Positions 53,882-63,041 of a stretch of 64,000 nt of DNA are shown here, piece after piece (position 1 is the first letter of the stretch; each line of letters starts with the position of its first letter). Where the stretch lies: assembly GCA_049649525.1 (NCBI GenBank), contig JBARZE010000044.1, forward strand, positions 1-64,000, written 5' to 3'. The position numbers and the translations under genes were made by a program. The stretch is from JAAURB01 sp049649525. Its GTDB lineage: Bacteria > Cyanobacteriota > Cyanobacteriia > Cyanobacteriales > Microcoleaceae. Below the pieces are notes generated by a model, which saw nothing but the letters and a program-made list of their open reading frames with translations, searched no databases and was not told where the DNA came from.

Positions 53882-55594
53882 ATGAGTTATCGTATGGATC
53901 GACAAGCATATGCCAATATCTTCGGTGCAACTGTAGGCGATCGCGTTCGCTTGGCAGATACAGAACTATTTATTGAAGTAGAACAAGATTACACAACTTA
54001 CGGTGATGAAGTTCAATTTGGTGGGGGTAAGGTCATCCGTGATGGCATGGGACAGTCCCCTATCTCACGCGCGGAGGGTGCGGTAGACTTGGTGATTACC
54101 AACGTTTTAATCCTCGACTGGTGGGGTATTGTTAAAGCCGATATTGGCATCAAGGACGGTAGAATTTATAAAATTGGGAAGGCGGGAAATCCTTACATTC
54201 AAGACAATGTGGACATTATTATTGGTCCTGCAACAGAAGTCAGTGCAGGAGAAGGGCTGATCGCTACGGCAGGCGGCGTAGACACCCATGTTCACTTTAT
54301 TTCTCCTCAACAGATCGACACCGCTATTTCCGCTGGGATAACAACGATGATTGGGGGCGGAGTAGGGCCTGCTACGGGTACAACCGCGACGAACTGTACA
54401 TCGGGTGCGTGGAATATCGGGATGATATTGCGAGCTGCCGATGCCTTCCCTGTCAATGTGGGCTTTTTGGGCAAAGGCAATAGTGCCAAACCAGAAGGAC
54501 TAGTCGAACAGGTAAAGGCTGGCGCAATGGGATTAAAGCTTCACGAAGATTGGGGATCGACCCCCGCAACCATTGACACTTGCCTGAATGTTGCTGAGGA
54601 ATATGATGTTCAAGTTGCTATCCACAGCGATACTCTCAATGAGTCGGGTTTTGTTGAAGATACGGTCGCAGCATTTAAAGGTCGAGCAATTCATACCTAC
54701 CATACAGAAGGTTCAGGCGGCGGACACGCACCCGATATTATTAAAGTCTGCGGTTTAAGTAATGTTTTACCGTCTTCTAATAATACCACTCGCCCCTTTA
54801 CCGTTAACACCCTAGATGAGCACCTGGATATGTTGATGGTGTGCCATCACCTCGATCCAAAAATTCCTGAAGATGTCGCCTTCGCTGACTCTCGTATCCG
54901 CAAGGAAACTCTCGCAGCAGAAGATATCTTGCACGATCTAGGCGCATTTAGCACCATCGCGTCTGATTCGCAGGCAATGGGTAGAGTCGGCGAAACTGTT
55001 ATGCGTACTTGGCAAACCGCCCACAAAATGAAAGTACAGCGGGGCGTACTAACGGATAAGGATCGCCAGCCCGCTGATAATTTTCGTGCTAAACGCTATA
55101 TTGCCAAATACACCATTAATCCCGCCATTACTCATGGTATTGCTAGCCATGTAGGCTCAATTGAAGCCGGAAAATTAGCGGATATCTGTCTGTGGAAACC
55201 CGCTATGTTTGGCGTAAAACCAGAAATAGTCATTAAAGGCGGTTTGATCGCTTGGGCGCAAATGGGCGATCCTAATGCGAGTATTTCCACCCCTCAGCCC
55301 GTACATATGCGTCCGATGTTTGGTAGCTTTGGCGGTGCAACTGCTGCGACTTGTTTAACCTTTGTTTCTCAAGCTGCATTAGATGCAAATATTCCTGAAC
55401 AAATTGGCTTAAATAAAATGGTTGCTGCGGTTAGCAATACCCGCAATATAGGTAAGAAAGATATGAAGCTCAATGATGCCTTACCCGATATTGAAGTTAA
55501 TCCTGAAACCTATGAAGTCAAAGCAGATGGAGAACTATTAACTTGCGAACCTGCTCAAGTTTTACCGATGGCGCAACGGTATTTCTTATTTTAG
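53882..55594 (+). CDS. ureC: Urease subunit alpha (catalytic)
   Basis: This is the nickel-bearing catalytic subunit (570 aa). Seen are GDRVRLADTELFIEVEQDYTTYGDEVQFGGG, the HxH metal site in GGVDTHVHFISPQQ, GLKLHEDWGSTP with the carbamylated lysine and catalytic His region, IHTYHTEGSGGGHAPDII, MVCHHLDPKIPEDVAFADSRIRKETLAAEDILHDLGA and IASDSQAMGRVGEVMR-like with the metal Asp, and MFGSFGGATAATCLTF. It is intact and complete. It is separated from ureAB by ureGDEF. A terminator follows at 55650-55684. Confidence 0.98.
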   Translation: MSYRMDRQAYANIFGATVGDRVRLADTELFIEVEQDYTTYGDEVQFGGGKVIRDGMGQSPISRAEGAVDLVITNVLILDWWGIVKADIGIKDGRIYKIGKAGNPYIQDNVDIIIGPATEVSAGEGLIATAGGVDTHVHFISPQQIDTAISAGITTMIGGGVGPATGTTATNCTSGAWNIGMILRAADAFPVNVGFLGKGNSAKPEGLVEQVKAGAMGLKLHEDWGSTPATIDTCLNVAEEYDVQVAIHSDTLNESGFVEDTVAAFKGRAIHTYHTEGSGGGHAPDIIKVCGLSNVLPSSNNTTRPFTVNTLDEHLDMLMVCHHLDPKIPEDVAFADSRIRKETLAAEDILHDLGAFSTIASDSQAMGRVGETVMRTWQTAHKMKVQRGVLTDKDRQPADNFRAKRYIAKYTINPAITHGIASHVGSIEAGKLADICLWKPAMFGVKPEIVIKGGLIAWAQMGDPNASISTPQPVHMRPMFGSFGGATAATCLTFVSQAALDANIPEQIGLNKMVAAVSNTRNIGKKDMKLNDALPDIEVNPETYEVKADGELLTCEPAQVLPMAQRYFLF

Positions 55595-55649
55595 TTTAAT
55601 ACTTTAAACAAACCCTACTCAACAGCTAAATACTTAACAAATTGTTGAT

Positions 55650-55684
55650 TCCCTATTCTCAATTAAGAGGACAGGGATTTTTTC
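55650..55684 (+). terminator. Terminator after ureC
   Basis: TCCCT pairs with AGGGA, with an internal TCTC / GAG pairing, and a T6 run follows immediately (55678-55683). It lies 56 bp after the ureC stop. This is the best intrinsic terminator in the window. Confidence 0.75.
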
Positions 55685-55922
55685 TATTCCTACAGCCTTT
55701 CAGTTATCAGTTATCAGTTGGCTGTTCAATGTTCAATGTTCAATCCCCCTAAATCTGTTCGAGATTGAATAAGCGTTCATCCGTAGTCTAAGCGTCATCG
55801 AGACGAATGTGATAGGGAGATCAATCGCTCAATTGCCAAAGCCTGCATATCAGATAAATCATTATACTGACGTAGCAGGCATCGTTTGGCTCGATTTGTG
55901 TAAATGATGAACTTTTTAGGCT

Positions 55923-56792
55923 CTAAGCAGCCAATTGTCCGCCCGTGACATCATATAATGCTCCGGTGACAAAGCTACTATCAGAAGATCCGAGAAAGAC
56001 AAAAGCTGGGGCTAATTCTTCCGGTTGGGCAGCCCGTTCCATAATGCCATCAGTATCATAATTATCTACTTTTTCAATTGGCATTGTGGCGGGGATATTC
56101 GGTGTCCACACGGGGCCAGGTACTACAGAATTGACTCGGATTTTGCGATCGCCTAAATTCTGCGCCAGAGATTTTGTGAAGGTGTGCACTGCCCCTTTAC
56201 TGGTGGCATAATCAACTAACATTCCTTTACCCATTTTACCGACAATACTACCGGTATTGATGATAACATCTCCTTCTTTCAGGTGCGGTAAAGCCGCTTT
56301 TACCATATAGAAATAGCCGAAAACATTAGTTTCCATCGTCCGACGGAATTGTTCAATACTAATATCTTCAAACTTTTTCTGAGTCATCTGATAAGCCGCA
56401 TTATTAATCAAAATATCCAGATGACCGAATTTTTGAATAATTTGTTCAATTGCGGTTTGACAGGCTGTAAAGTCGCGGACATCTCCTTTAATTACAAGAC
56501 ATTGCTGTCCTTTAGATTCTACGGCTTTCTGAGTCACTTCTGCATCTTTATCATTATGAAGATAAAGAATAGCCACATCTGCCCCTTCCATGGCATAAGC
56601 AATGGCAACAGCCCGACCAATTCCAGAGTCTCCCCCGGTAATGAAAGCCACTTTTCCGATTAGTTTTCCAGCGGGTTTGTAGTTGGATAAATCACTATCT
56701 GGTTTCGGAACCATATCTTCTTGGGAAGCCGGATAATCTAACTTTTGTCCGGGAATGTCATCCGGAGTTGGACGAAATTCTTCAGTTTGCAT
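55923..56792 (-). CDS. SDR family oxidoreductase (general-stress type)
   Basis: This short-chain dehydrogenase (289 aa) is of the YdaD/YghA type. A 40-residue N-terminal extension with RPTPDDIPGQKLDYPASQEDM precedes the Rossmann loop AFITGGDSGIGRAVAIAYA. INNAAYQM, the IINTGSI serine region and the catalytic YATSKGA (Y-x-x-x-K) follow, then NSVVPGPVWTP. NAD(P)-dependent oxidoreduction of an unknown substrate; the subgroup is frequently general-stress inducible. It is the last gene of the minus-strand redox cluster. Confidence 0.92.
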   Translation of the reverse strand: MQTEEFRPTPDDIPGQKLDYPASQEDMVPKPDSDLSNYKPAGKLIGKVAFITGGDSGIGRAVAIAYAMEGADVAILYLHNDKDAEVTQKAVESKGQQCLVIKGDVRDFTACQTAIEQIIQKFGHLDILINNAAYQMTQKKFEDISIEQFRRTMETNVFGYFYMVKAALPHLKEGDVIINTGSIVGKMGKGMLVDYATSKGAVHTFTKSLAQNLGDRKIRVNSVVPGPVWTPNIPATMPIEKVDNYDTDGIMERAAQPEELAPAFVFLGSSDSSFVTGALYDVTGGQLAA

Positions 56793-56837
56793 AATTAATG
56801 AATTCTCCTTGAATTTTTAATTGTTTATTTTCTATCT

Positions 56838-58400
56838 TTAAGCCATGACTAATCTACTATCAGAAGATATATTTTCAACTAAACCCATTTTTTCTTTCAG
56901 ATGATCTGCGACTCGTAATGTATTAGCAATAATCGTTAAAGTCGGGTTAACTGCACCCATTGAAGGGAAGAAACTAGCATCGACAACATATAAATTCTCA
57001 ACATCATGACTACGACAATTAATATCGAGTACACTATTTTCAGGATCGCTACCAAATACACAAGTACCGCCTTGATGCCATACTGCACTAATGGGTATTT
57101 GTTTTGTCCAGAACATATAAAAATCAAGTTGTTTGAGATGTTGTTCTAAAACACTGATTAACTCTTGATGAGGTTTAAGATTATTTGAAGTATAGTTGAC
57201 TGTAATCTCCCCTTTAGAGTTGACGGTCACTCTATTTTCAGGCATAGGAATATCTTCATTTGTTACCCAGAAATCCACAGAATGATCGGCAATATATTCA
57301 AGAACCGATTGAGGCATTTCGGCATCTGACATATGTTTTAAACGTTGCCAAACCGCTTTCCCGGTGAGTTGAATGTGTCCTAAAGGATAATCTTGTTGTG
57401 GCCCTTTAAAGTAATAGTCTGTGATCCCTAATGTCTTCTGAAAAGTGGTGGGATTAGGTTTATGAGAAACCGCAATTAAAGCTGAATGATTGTGCAACAT
57501 TAAATTGCGTCCGACTAAACCAGAAGAGTTTCCTAAGCCATTGGGATGTTGATCATTGGCTGATTTTAATAACAATTTAGCCGAATTAATCGCCCCACAA
57601 GCAACAACGACAATATCCCCTGTAAAGTGTTGAGTTTGTCCGTCTATTTCAGCTTCTACTTGTTTAATGGTTTTACCATCACTATCTGTAATTAATTGAG
57701 TGACTTTAGCATTCAATTGTATCGTCACATTATCATATTCTAATGCGGGATCGACACAAATAACTTGAGCATCACATTTAGCATTAATTAAACAAGGATA
57801 AGGATCGCAGGTGCCGCAACGAATACAAGGACTATTCTGGGGATTATCTACATTTCGATCAACAGCGAGTGTCATATGAAAAGGATTTAAACCCCGATCT
57901 TTAAGCCCGTCCGCTACTTCTTGAATTCGGGGTTCATGGGGAATTGCAGGGAAGGGATATTCCGCTGAAGCCGGGGGTTCTGTTGGGTCTTCTCCTCGTT
58001 CTCCATGAATTTTATAGAGGCTTTCTGCCCGAGTATAATAGCTTTCAAATTCTTCATAAGCAAACGGCCAAGCCGGAGAAACTCCATCATAATGTTGTAA
58101 TTCTCCGAAGTCTTCTGCCCGCATTCTTTGTAAACCTGCCCCGTAAAGTTTGGTGTTTCCACCGACTCCATAATGGATTTCGGGTGTAAAGCTTTCTTGG
58201 TTGCGGTCAAACCATTTTTCTTGAGTCGTATAACGTTGTTCTAAAAATACTGCGGTGGGGTTCCAATTCTCTTGTTCACGCGGTAAATATTCTCCTCTTT
58301 CTAGGATTAAAATTCGTTTTCCAGTCGAAGCAAGAGCATAAGCTAAAGTACCACCACCAGCGCCAGCACCAATAATAATCAAGTCGTAATGTAGTGTCAT
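56838..58400 (-). CDS. GMC family oxidoreductase (FAD-dependent)
   Basis: This 520-aa flavoprotein has the dinucleotide-binding N-terminus LIIIGAGAGGGTLAYALASTGKRILILERGEYLPRE, GVGGNTKLYGAGLQRM, the FAD-linked VVACGAINSAKLLL and the C-terminal NLYVVDASFFPSMGAVNPTLTIIANTLRVADHL. A CIRCGTCDPYPC cluster of Cys lies at about residues 195-207, as in other members. GMC enzymes oxidise alcohols or sugars, often with peroxide formation. It is 46 bp from the SDR gene. Substrate unknown. Confidence 0.92.
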   Translation of the reverse strand: MTLHYDLIIIGAGAGGGTLAYALASTGKRILILERGEYLPREQENWNPTAVFLEQRYTTQEKWFDRNQESFTPEIHYGVGGNTKLYGAGLQRMRAEDFGELQHYDGVSPAWPFAYEEFESYYTRAESLYKIHGERGEDPTEPPASAEYPFPAIPHEPRIQEVADGLKDRGLNPFHMTLAVDRNVDNPQNSPCIRCGTCDPYPCLINAKCDAQVICVDPALEYDNVTIQLNAKVTQLITDSDGKTIKQVEAEIDGQTQHFTGDIVVVACGAINSAKLLLKSANDQHPNGLGNSSGLVGRNLMLHNHSALIAVSHKPNPTTFQKTLGITDYYFKGPQQDYPLGHIQLTGKAVWQRLKHMSDAEMPQSVLEYIADHSVDFWVTNEDIPMPENRVTVNSKGEITVNYTSNNLKPHQELISVLEQHLKQLDFYMFWTKQIPISAVWHQGGTCVFGSDPENSVLDINCRSHDVENLYVVDASFFPSMGAVNPTLTIIANTLRVADHLKEKMGLVENISSDSRLVMA

Positions 58401-58477
58401 TTGAGGTTAGTTTTGATGAATAATGTACAAATATTTGTGCTTAAACTATTCAGTTTGAAAGGTAGATTACTCTGTGG

Positions 58478-60064
58478 TTAACGATGTAACTGTTCAACCC
58501 AATTAATCGGTTGACAAATTGCATCCGGTGTGGGCATTTTTTGCAAGCGCATTAATTCTGTAATGGCAGCAAGATCCTGGTCGCGTCCGCAACAAGAAAC
58601 TGCTAAAATCTGATTATCCTTGACATAAAAAGCGAGAAATTCTTGTTGGTCTAACTCGCCGTCAATAATAATTTCATCCCATTCTTCTGCGTGTCCTGCA
58701 TAACGAAGTTTGAGATCATATTGCCCACTCCAAAAGAAAGGAACCCCAGCAAATTTTATCTGTTTTCCTAACATATTTTGGGCGGCAATTCGTCCATGTT
58801 GAGCAGCGAGTCGCCAGTGTTCAATTCGAGTCATTTTCCCCGTCGGTTGGTAAGGGAAATTAGCGATATCTCCGGCAGCATAAATATCTTCAGTCGCCTG
58901 CAAATATTCATTAACAATAACACTATTATCTTTATCGTTAATTTCAACACCACTGAGAAATTGAGTAACGGGTTTAACACCAATCCCAACAATAACTAAG
59001 TCTGTGGGTATCTTTTCGCCATTTTCAGTAATCGCAACTTGTACTTTGCTTTCCCCTTCAAACGCTTTTACTTTCGTTCCTAATTTAAAAGAAACACCAT
59101 TCTCTTCATGCAGCTTTTGAAACATTTTACCGACATCTTTCCCTAAGATTTTCTCAAAAGGAACGCTATCAGGAGAAACAACAGTAACAGCAATTCCCTG
59201 TTTAGCTAAACTAGCGGCGACTTCCATTCCAATAAAGCTTGAACCGACAACAACAGCTTGATTAGCCTGTTCAATTTTATCTAAAATTTGGTCAGCATCA
59301 TTAAACTGATGTAGGGTATAAATATTCTCTAAATCTGAACCTGGAACATCTAATTTAATTGCTTTTCCACCTGTGGCAACCAGTAACTTATCGTAACTCA
59401 GTTTAGATTGATCTTCAAAGGTAATTGTTTTTAGGTTAGGATCAATTTTAGTGACTGCAAGACCACACCGTAATTCAATGTCATATTCTTGATAAAATTC
59501 ACAATCACGTTGCGGTAAATCGTCGGCTGTTGCGCCACCTTGTAAATACTTTTTACTGAGTTTTGTGCGGTCATAAGGAAGTTTCTCTTCTTTCGTAATC
59601 AGAAAGATTTGCCCTTTAAAACCTTCTCTTCTAAGAGTTTCTGCTGCCATGTTTCCGGCTGCACCTGTACCAAGAATTGTAAACACTCGACTATCAACAC
59701 TCGGCTCATGTTTTGCCATGGTATGAAGCCGTTGCATCGGCACTTTTTCCGGCAATTCTACGATGACATTTTCTCCATCTAGATATACTGGAAAACTGGG
59801 TAATGCATCGAGTCCTGGTGGTTGTTCTTGGTCACCTGTTTTCATATTAAAACAAGCATTATGCCACGGACAAACCACTCGCTCTCCGCTCAATACTCCT
59901 TTTTCTAAAGGTGCACCAGAGTGAGTACAATTGGGTGCTGTTGCATAGAACTTTTCCTCTTCCAACCGAGCCAGTAATATTTTGTTATTATCAACCTTAA
60001 ATTGCTTCATTTGACCCACTTCGAGATCATTAATATGAGCAATCTTTACTGCTGTTTGATTCAT
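58478..60064 (-). CDS. Rieske-type FAD-dependent oxidoreductase (AIF family)
   Basis: From the ATG at 60064 the product (528 aa) has an N-terminal Rieske [2Fe-2S] domain with ligands C46-T-H48 and C65-P-W-H68. The disulfide reductase/AIF-like FAD/NAD part follows: FTILGTGAAGNMAAETLRREGF, VVVGSSFIGMEVAASLAKQGI and EDIYAAGDIANFP. The family includes human AIFM3-like proteins. It transfers electrons from NAD(P)H to an unknown acceptor. The upstream frame to 60136 adds an unsupported 24 residues. It probably shares a transcript with the GMC and SDR genes. Confidence 0.9.
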   Translation of the reverse strand: MNQTAVKIAHINDLEVGQMKQFKVDNNKILLARLEEEKFYATAPNCTHSGAPLEKGVLSGERVVCPWHNACFNMKTGDQEQPPGLDALPSFPVYLDGENVIVELPEKVPMQRLHTMAKHEPSVDSRVFTILGTGAAGNMAAETLRREGFKGQIFLITKEEKLPYDRTKLSKKYLQGGATADDLPQRDCEFYQEYDIELRCGLAVTKIDPNLKTITFEDQSKLSYDKLLVATGGKAIKLDVPGSDLENIYTLHQFNDADQILDKIEQANQAVVVGSSFIGMEVAASLAKQGIAVTVVSPDSVPFEKILGKDVGKMFQKLHEENGVSFKLGTKVKAFEGESKVQVAITENGEKIPTDLVIVGIGVKPVTQFLSGVEINDKDNSVIVNEYLQATEDIYAAGDIANFPYQPTGKMTRIEHWRLAAQHGRIAAQNMLGKQIKFAGVPFFWSGQYDLKLRYAGHAEEWDEIIIDGELDQQEFLAFYVKDNQILAVSCCGRDQDLAAITELMRLQKMPTPDAICQPINWVEQLHR

Positions 60065-60229
60065 AAAAATAGTTGGATTTTGATGTATAAAATAATTGTT
60101 GTTTAATATGGCATGAGCAAATCTCATATCAAGCAACTGGTTAAGTTATATTCATAATAATTTAACTTTTCTTCATAATCCCTCTGCCATTCGATAGAAG
60201 TTACTTTTGAGTCTATGAATTTACACTGA

Positions 60230-61342
60230 TCAAATACCTGAAGCAGTTTGTTCGATAATGTAATCTACAACATCAGTCCAGCTTCCTGTTCTTTGGTAAA
60301 CTTGAGCTTGACGTTGAGCTGCATTGCCATCGGTTAAAGTCTTCTGCACTAGGGATGAGATTTCTTCCCAGTCTCCTAATTCTTCCAGTGCAGGACGAAT
60401 ATAATTTAAAAACTGATTAACTAACTCTGTTGCCGGAATTGAACGTTTTTCAATCACATCAATTAAATCACTTTCTAAGCCATACCGCGCTGCATTCCAA
60501 TGGGCTGTTTTAAGTAATTCAGGATGCACTAAAACAAGTGATTGTTGATTTTCAATTTCACGATAGCAAGTTAATACTAAACCTCGAATTAAGCCAGCAA
60601 TCATCACGGCTTCATTAATAGTTAAACAAATATCTGTGACCCGAAATTCTATTGTCGGAAATTTATCAGAAATCCGCAAATCCCAATAAATTGTGGTCGG
60701 ATCTTGAATCACTCCGGTTTGAATTAGAGATTGAACTAATTCTTGATAATCTTGATAGTTATTAAATGCAGGCGGGGGACCGGTTAAAGGAAAGCGATAC
60801 CATAATTCAGTTCGATAGCTAGCATAACCTGTTTCCTCTCCTAGCCAAAAGGGAGAATTTGCCCCTAAAGCCAGTAAGATTGATAGCCAATTTCTGGCTC
60901 GATTAATAATAGCAACGGTATGGTTTTTATCCGGTATACCAACATGAACATGACAACCAAATATAATCAAATCTCTAATAATATGCTGATAATCTTCTTT
61001 TAAACGTTGATAGCGTTTCTTCGGGGTAATTTTTTGATCTTTCCAATGGGAAAAAGGATGAGTCCCTGCCGCGCCAATTGTTTGATGATTTGCTTTTGCA
61101 GACTCAATAATTGCTTTACGAGATCGAATTAGCTCATTGCGAACTTCGGCTAAATCTTGACAAATAGAGGTAGCAATTTCTATTTGAGAGCGGTGCATTT
61201 CTGGCTGTACAATATCTTCTCCTAAAGCTTCTCTAGCAGTTGGGATGATTTTTCCAGCACGTCCAATGAGTTCTCGGGTTTGAGGATTGATAATCTGATA
61301 TTCTTCTTCTACGCCTATTGTCAGGTTATCAATCTCTACCAT
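60230..61342 (-). CDS. Carboxylate-amine ligase, glutamate-cysteine ligase 2 (YbdK) family
   Basis: The 370-aa product belongs to GCS2: MVEIDNLTIGVEEEYQIINPQTREL, VQPEMHRSQIEIATSICQDL, IIFGCHVHVGIPD (HVHVGIPD metal/ATP site), PFWLGEETGYASYRTELWYRFPLTGPP and DLRISDKFPTIEFRVTDICLTINEA. It ligates a carboxylate and an amine with ATP, with weak or uncertain glutathione-synthesis activity in this subfamily. It reads away from the Mn-catalase gene and toward the Rieske gene. Confidence 0.92.
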   Translation of the reverse strand: MVEIDNLTIGVEEEYQIINPQTRELIGRAGKIIPTAREALGEDIVQPEMHRSQIEIATSICQDLAEVRNELIRSRKAIIESAKANHQTIGAAGTHPFSHWKDQKITPKKRYQRLKEDYQHIIRDLIIFGCHVHVGIPDKNHTVAIINRARNWLSILLALGANSPFWLGEETGYASYRTELWYRFPLTGPPPAFNNYQDYQELVQSLIQTGVIQDPTTIYWDLRISDKFPTIEFRVTDICLTINEAVMIAGLIRGLVLTCYREIENQQSLVLVHPELLKTAHWNAARYGLESDLIDVIEKRSIPATELVNQFLNYIRPALEELGDWEEISSLVQKTLTDGNAAQRQAQVYQRTGSWTDVVDYIIEQTASGI

Positions 61343-61695
61343 TATTTTATACCTATATTTTTTTAACGCTTACTGTTTAATCTGGAAAAACCACCAATAA
61401 TATTCTGGTTAATACTTGATTAATAACACTTACTTTGAAGTAATTTAGCTCAATATCATATATAGGTATTTGAATAATTGACATCTATCGCAAGGTATAA
61501 ATTGTTAATTGAATTAAGTAAAGTTGTACTGTTTAATTAGATAGACTTAATGAAGATAAAAAGTCAGTCTATAGATTCAGGTATTAAATCTTGATTATCC
61601 TTAGTATATTAGTTAAGTTTGTTAGCCAAGACGTGAGTTGAACTCAAATGCTTGCTACTCATTCATAATCTGCCGATATTTTTTGAGACACTAAT
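61343..61695. other. Divergent promoter region, 353 bp
   Basis: No gene is seen between the GCS2-type ligase (minus) and Mn-catalase (plus). The AT-rich sequence should hold the promoters for both directions. No clear repeat or operator could be singled out by eye. Confidence 0.4.
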
Positions 61696-62385
61696 ATGTT
61701 TTTCCATAAAAAAGAATTAATTGAAAAAGACGTTAAAATTGATGCTCCTAATCCGAAGTACGCTCAACTATTGTTAGAGCAGTTTGGTGGTGCAACGGGA
61801 GAACTTTCTGCCGCATTACAATATTGGGTGCAATCTTTCCATGTAGAAGATGCAGGAATTAAAGATATGCTGCAAGATATTGCAGTAGAAGAATTCAGTC
61901 ACTTAGAAATGATTGGTAAATTGATTGAATGCCATACAAAAGAAGTCGATCAAACAGAGGCATACAAGAGTACCTTATTTGCAGTTCGTGGACAAGGACC
62001 TCACTTCCTCGACTCTCAAGGTAATAACTGGACAGCAGCCTATTTAAATGAAGGCGGCAGTGTAGTTCGAGATTTACGCGCCAATATCGCAGCAGAAGCA
62101 GGTGCGCGTCAAACCTATGAATCTCTGATTCAGTTAGCGCCCGACAATCAAACAAAAGAAACGCTACATCACTTACTAACTCGTGAAATCTCTCACACAA
62201 AAATGTTCATGAAAGCATTAGATTCACTGGGTAAATTAACCGATCCTTTCTTTGGTAATATTCAACCCGATGAGACTGTTGATATTTACTATAATCTCTC
62301 AACCAATGGTAAAGATCAACGGGGTCCTTGGAATTCTGATGAGAACTTCAGATATATTGCTGACCCGATGAACGAAAAAGTCTAA
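61696..62385 (+). CDS. Manganese catalase
   Basis: This di-manganese catalase splits H2O2 to water and oxygen. The 229-aa product shows LLEQFGGATGELSAALQYWVQSFH (first Glu), DIAVEEFSHLEMIGKLIE (second Glu and His ligands in EEFSHLE), AYLNEGGSVVRDLRANIAAEAGARQTYESLI (third Glu in AAEAGAR) and LTREISHTKMFMKAL (final His). These are all the expected metal ligands. The C-terminal lid FFGNIQPDETVDIYYNLSTNG is short. It is divergent from the GCS2-type gene at the edge of the redox cluster, with a strong terminator after it. Confidence 0.93.
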   Translation: MFFHKKELIEKDVKIDAPNPKYAQLLLEQFGGATGELSAALQYWVQSFHVEDAGIKDMLQDIAVEEFSHLEMIGKLIECHTKEVDQTEAYKSTLFAVRGQGPHFLDSQGNNWTAAYLNEGGSVVRDLRANIAAEAGARQTYESLIQLAPDNQTKETLHHLLTREISHTKMFMKALDSLGKLTDPFFGNIQPDETVDIYYNLSTNGKDQRGPWNSDENFRYIADPMNEKV

Positions 62386-62438
62386 TTTTTTCGATGTAAT
62401 TATAGTCGGTAATTTCTCAATATTAAGGATGAATTAAG

Positions 62439-62480
62439 TCCTCTATTTTCTTTGAATTAAGGAAAGGAGGATTTTTTTTA
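62439..62480 (+). terminator. Terminator after Mn-catalase
   Basis: TCCTC pairs with GAGGA, with inner TTTTC / GAAAG pairing across an AATTAAG loop, followed by T8 (62472-62479). It is a convincing intrinsic terminator. Confidence 0.8.
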
Positions 62481-62627
62481 TAAAAAAGTATTGGCTATAA
62501 TATCGGCAAAATTGCCATATATTCTTAAAATTCATGGAATTCGTTGTTGTGCTTCAGCGCAAATTACAGCTATAAGATATCGTCAATAATTACAGTAGAC
62601 AACATTGAAATATTATCAAATGTGCGG

Positions 62628-62871
62628 TCATTTACGCAATTGAGTTAAAAACTCTAAAATATTCTGTCGGTTTGTGGATTGTTTGGGTGGAAGAATCACA
62701 AAAACCTTAACAACAGCACCTTCTGACCCTGCCGGAACTTGAATTTCTACTTTATCTTTCGGAAGAACTTTGTAGTCACTCAGATTGCAGATTGCATAGT
62801 ATTTTAACTCTTTTTTATAGAAGAATAAATTAAAGCATAAAGGGATTAAGCTATTTATATTATAGTTTTGT
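62628..62871 (-). pseudogene. Startless small reading frame, conserved-looking remnant
   Basis: On the minus strand an open frame of 80 codons (open from 62871, TGA at 62628-62630) ends with KYYAICNLSDYKVLPKDKVEIQVPAGSEGAVVKVFVILPPK...NILEFLTQLRK. The sequence looks like genuine protein (ordered strands, then a closing helix), but no ATG, GTG or TTG opens the frame before the KYYAICNL segment. I read it as the surviving tail of a lost gene. It resembles conserved cyanobacterial small proteins of unknown function; no name is assigned. Confidence 0.4.
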
Positions 62872-63041
62872 CAATTCACTCAGGAGAGTTATGTTAGAAA
62901 CCACAATCATCTTTGATGTTATTTTAATGTTGTATTGTTTGTAGTATACTTAAAACAACCGAAAAATACCGACACCAACACCGGGAATGTGCAAAAATGA
63001 ACAACGGAACACGATAACCATCCCGCACGGAGAAACACACA

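Noticed and set aside
55685..55920. Possible gene fragment between ureC and the SDR gene
   Set aside because: A minus-strand frame of about 30 codons with leucine-rich helix character is seen, but it has stops and no recognisable family; heptamer repeats occupy the rest.
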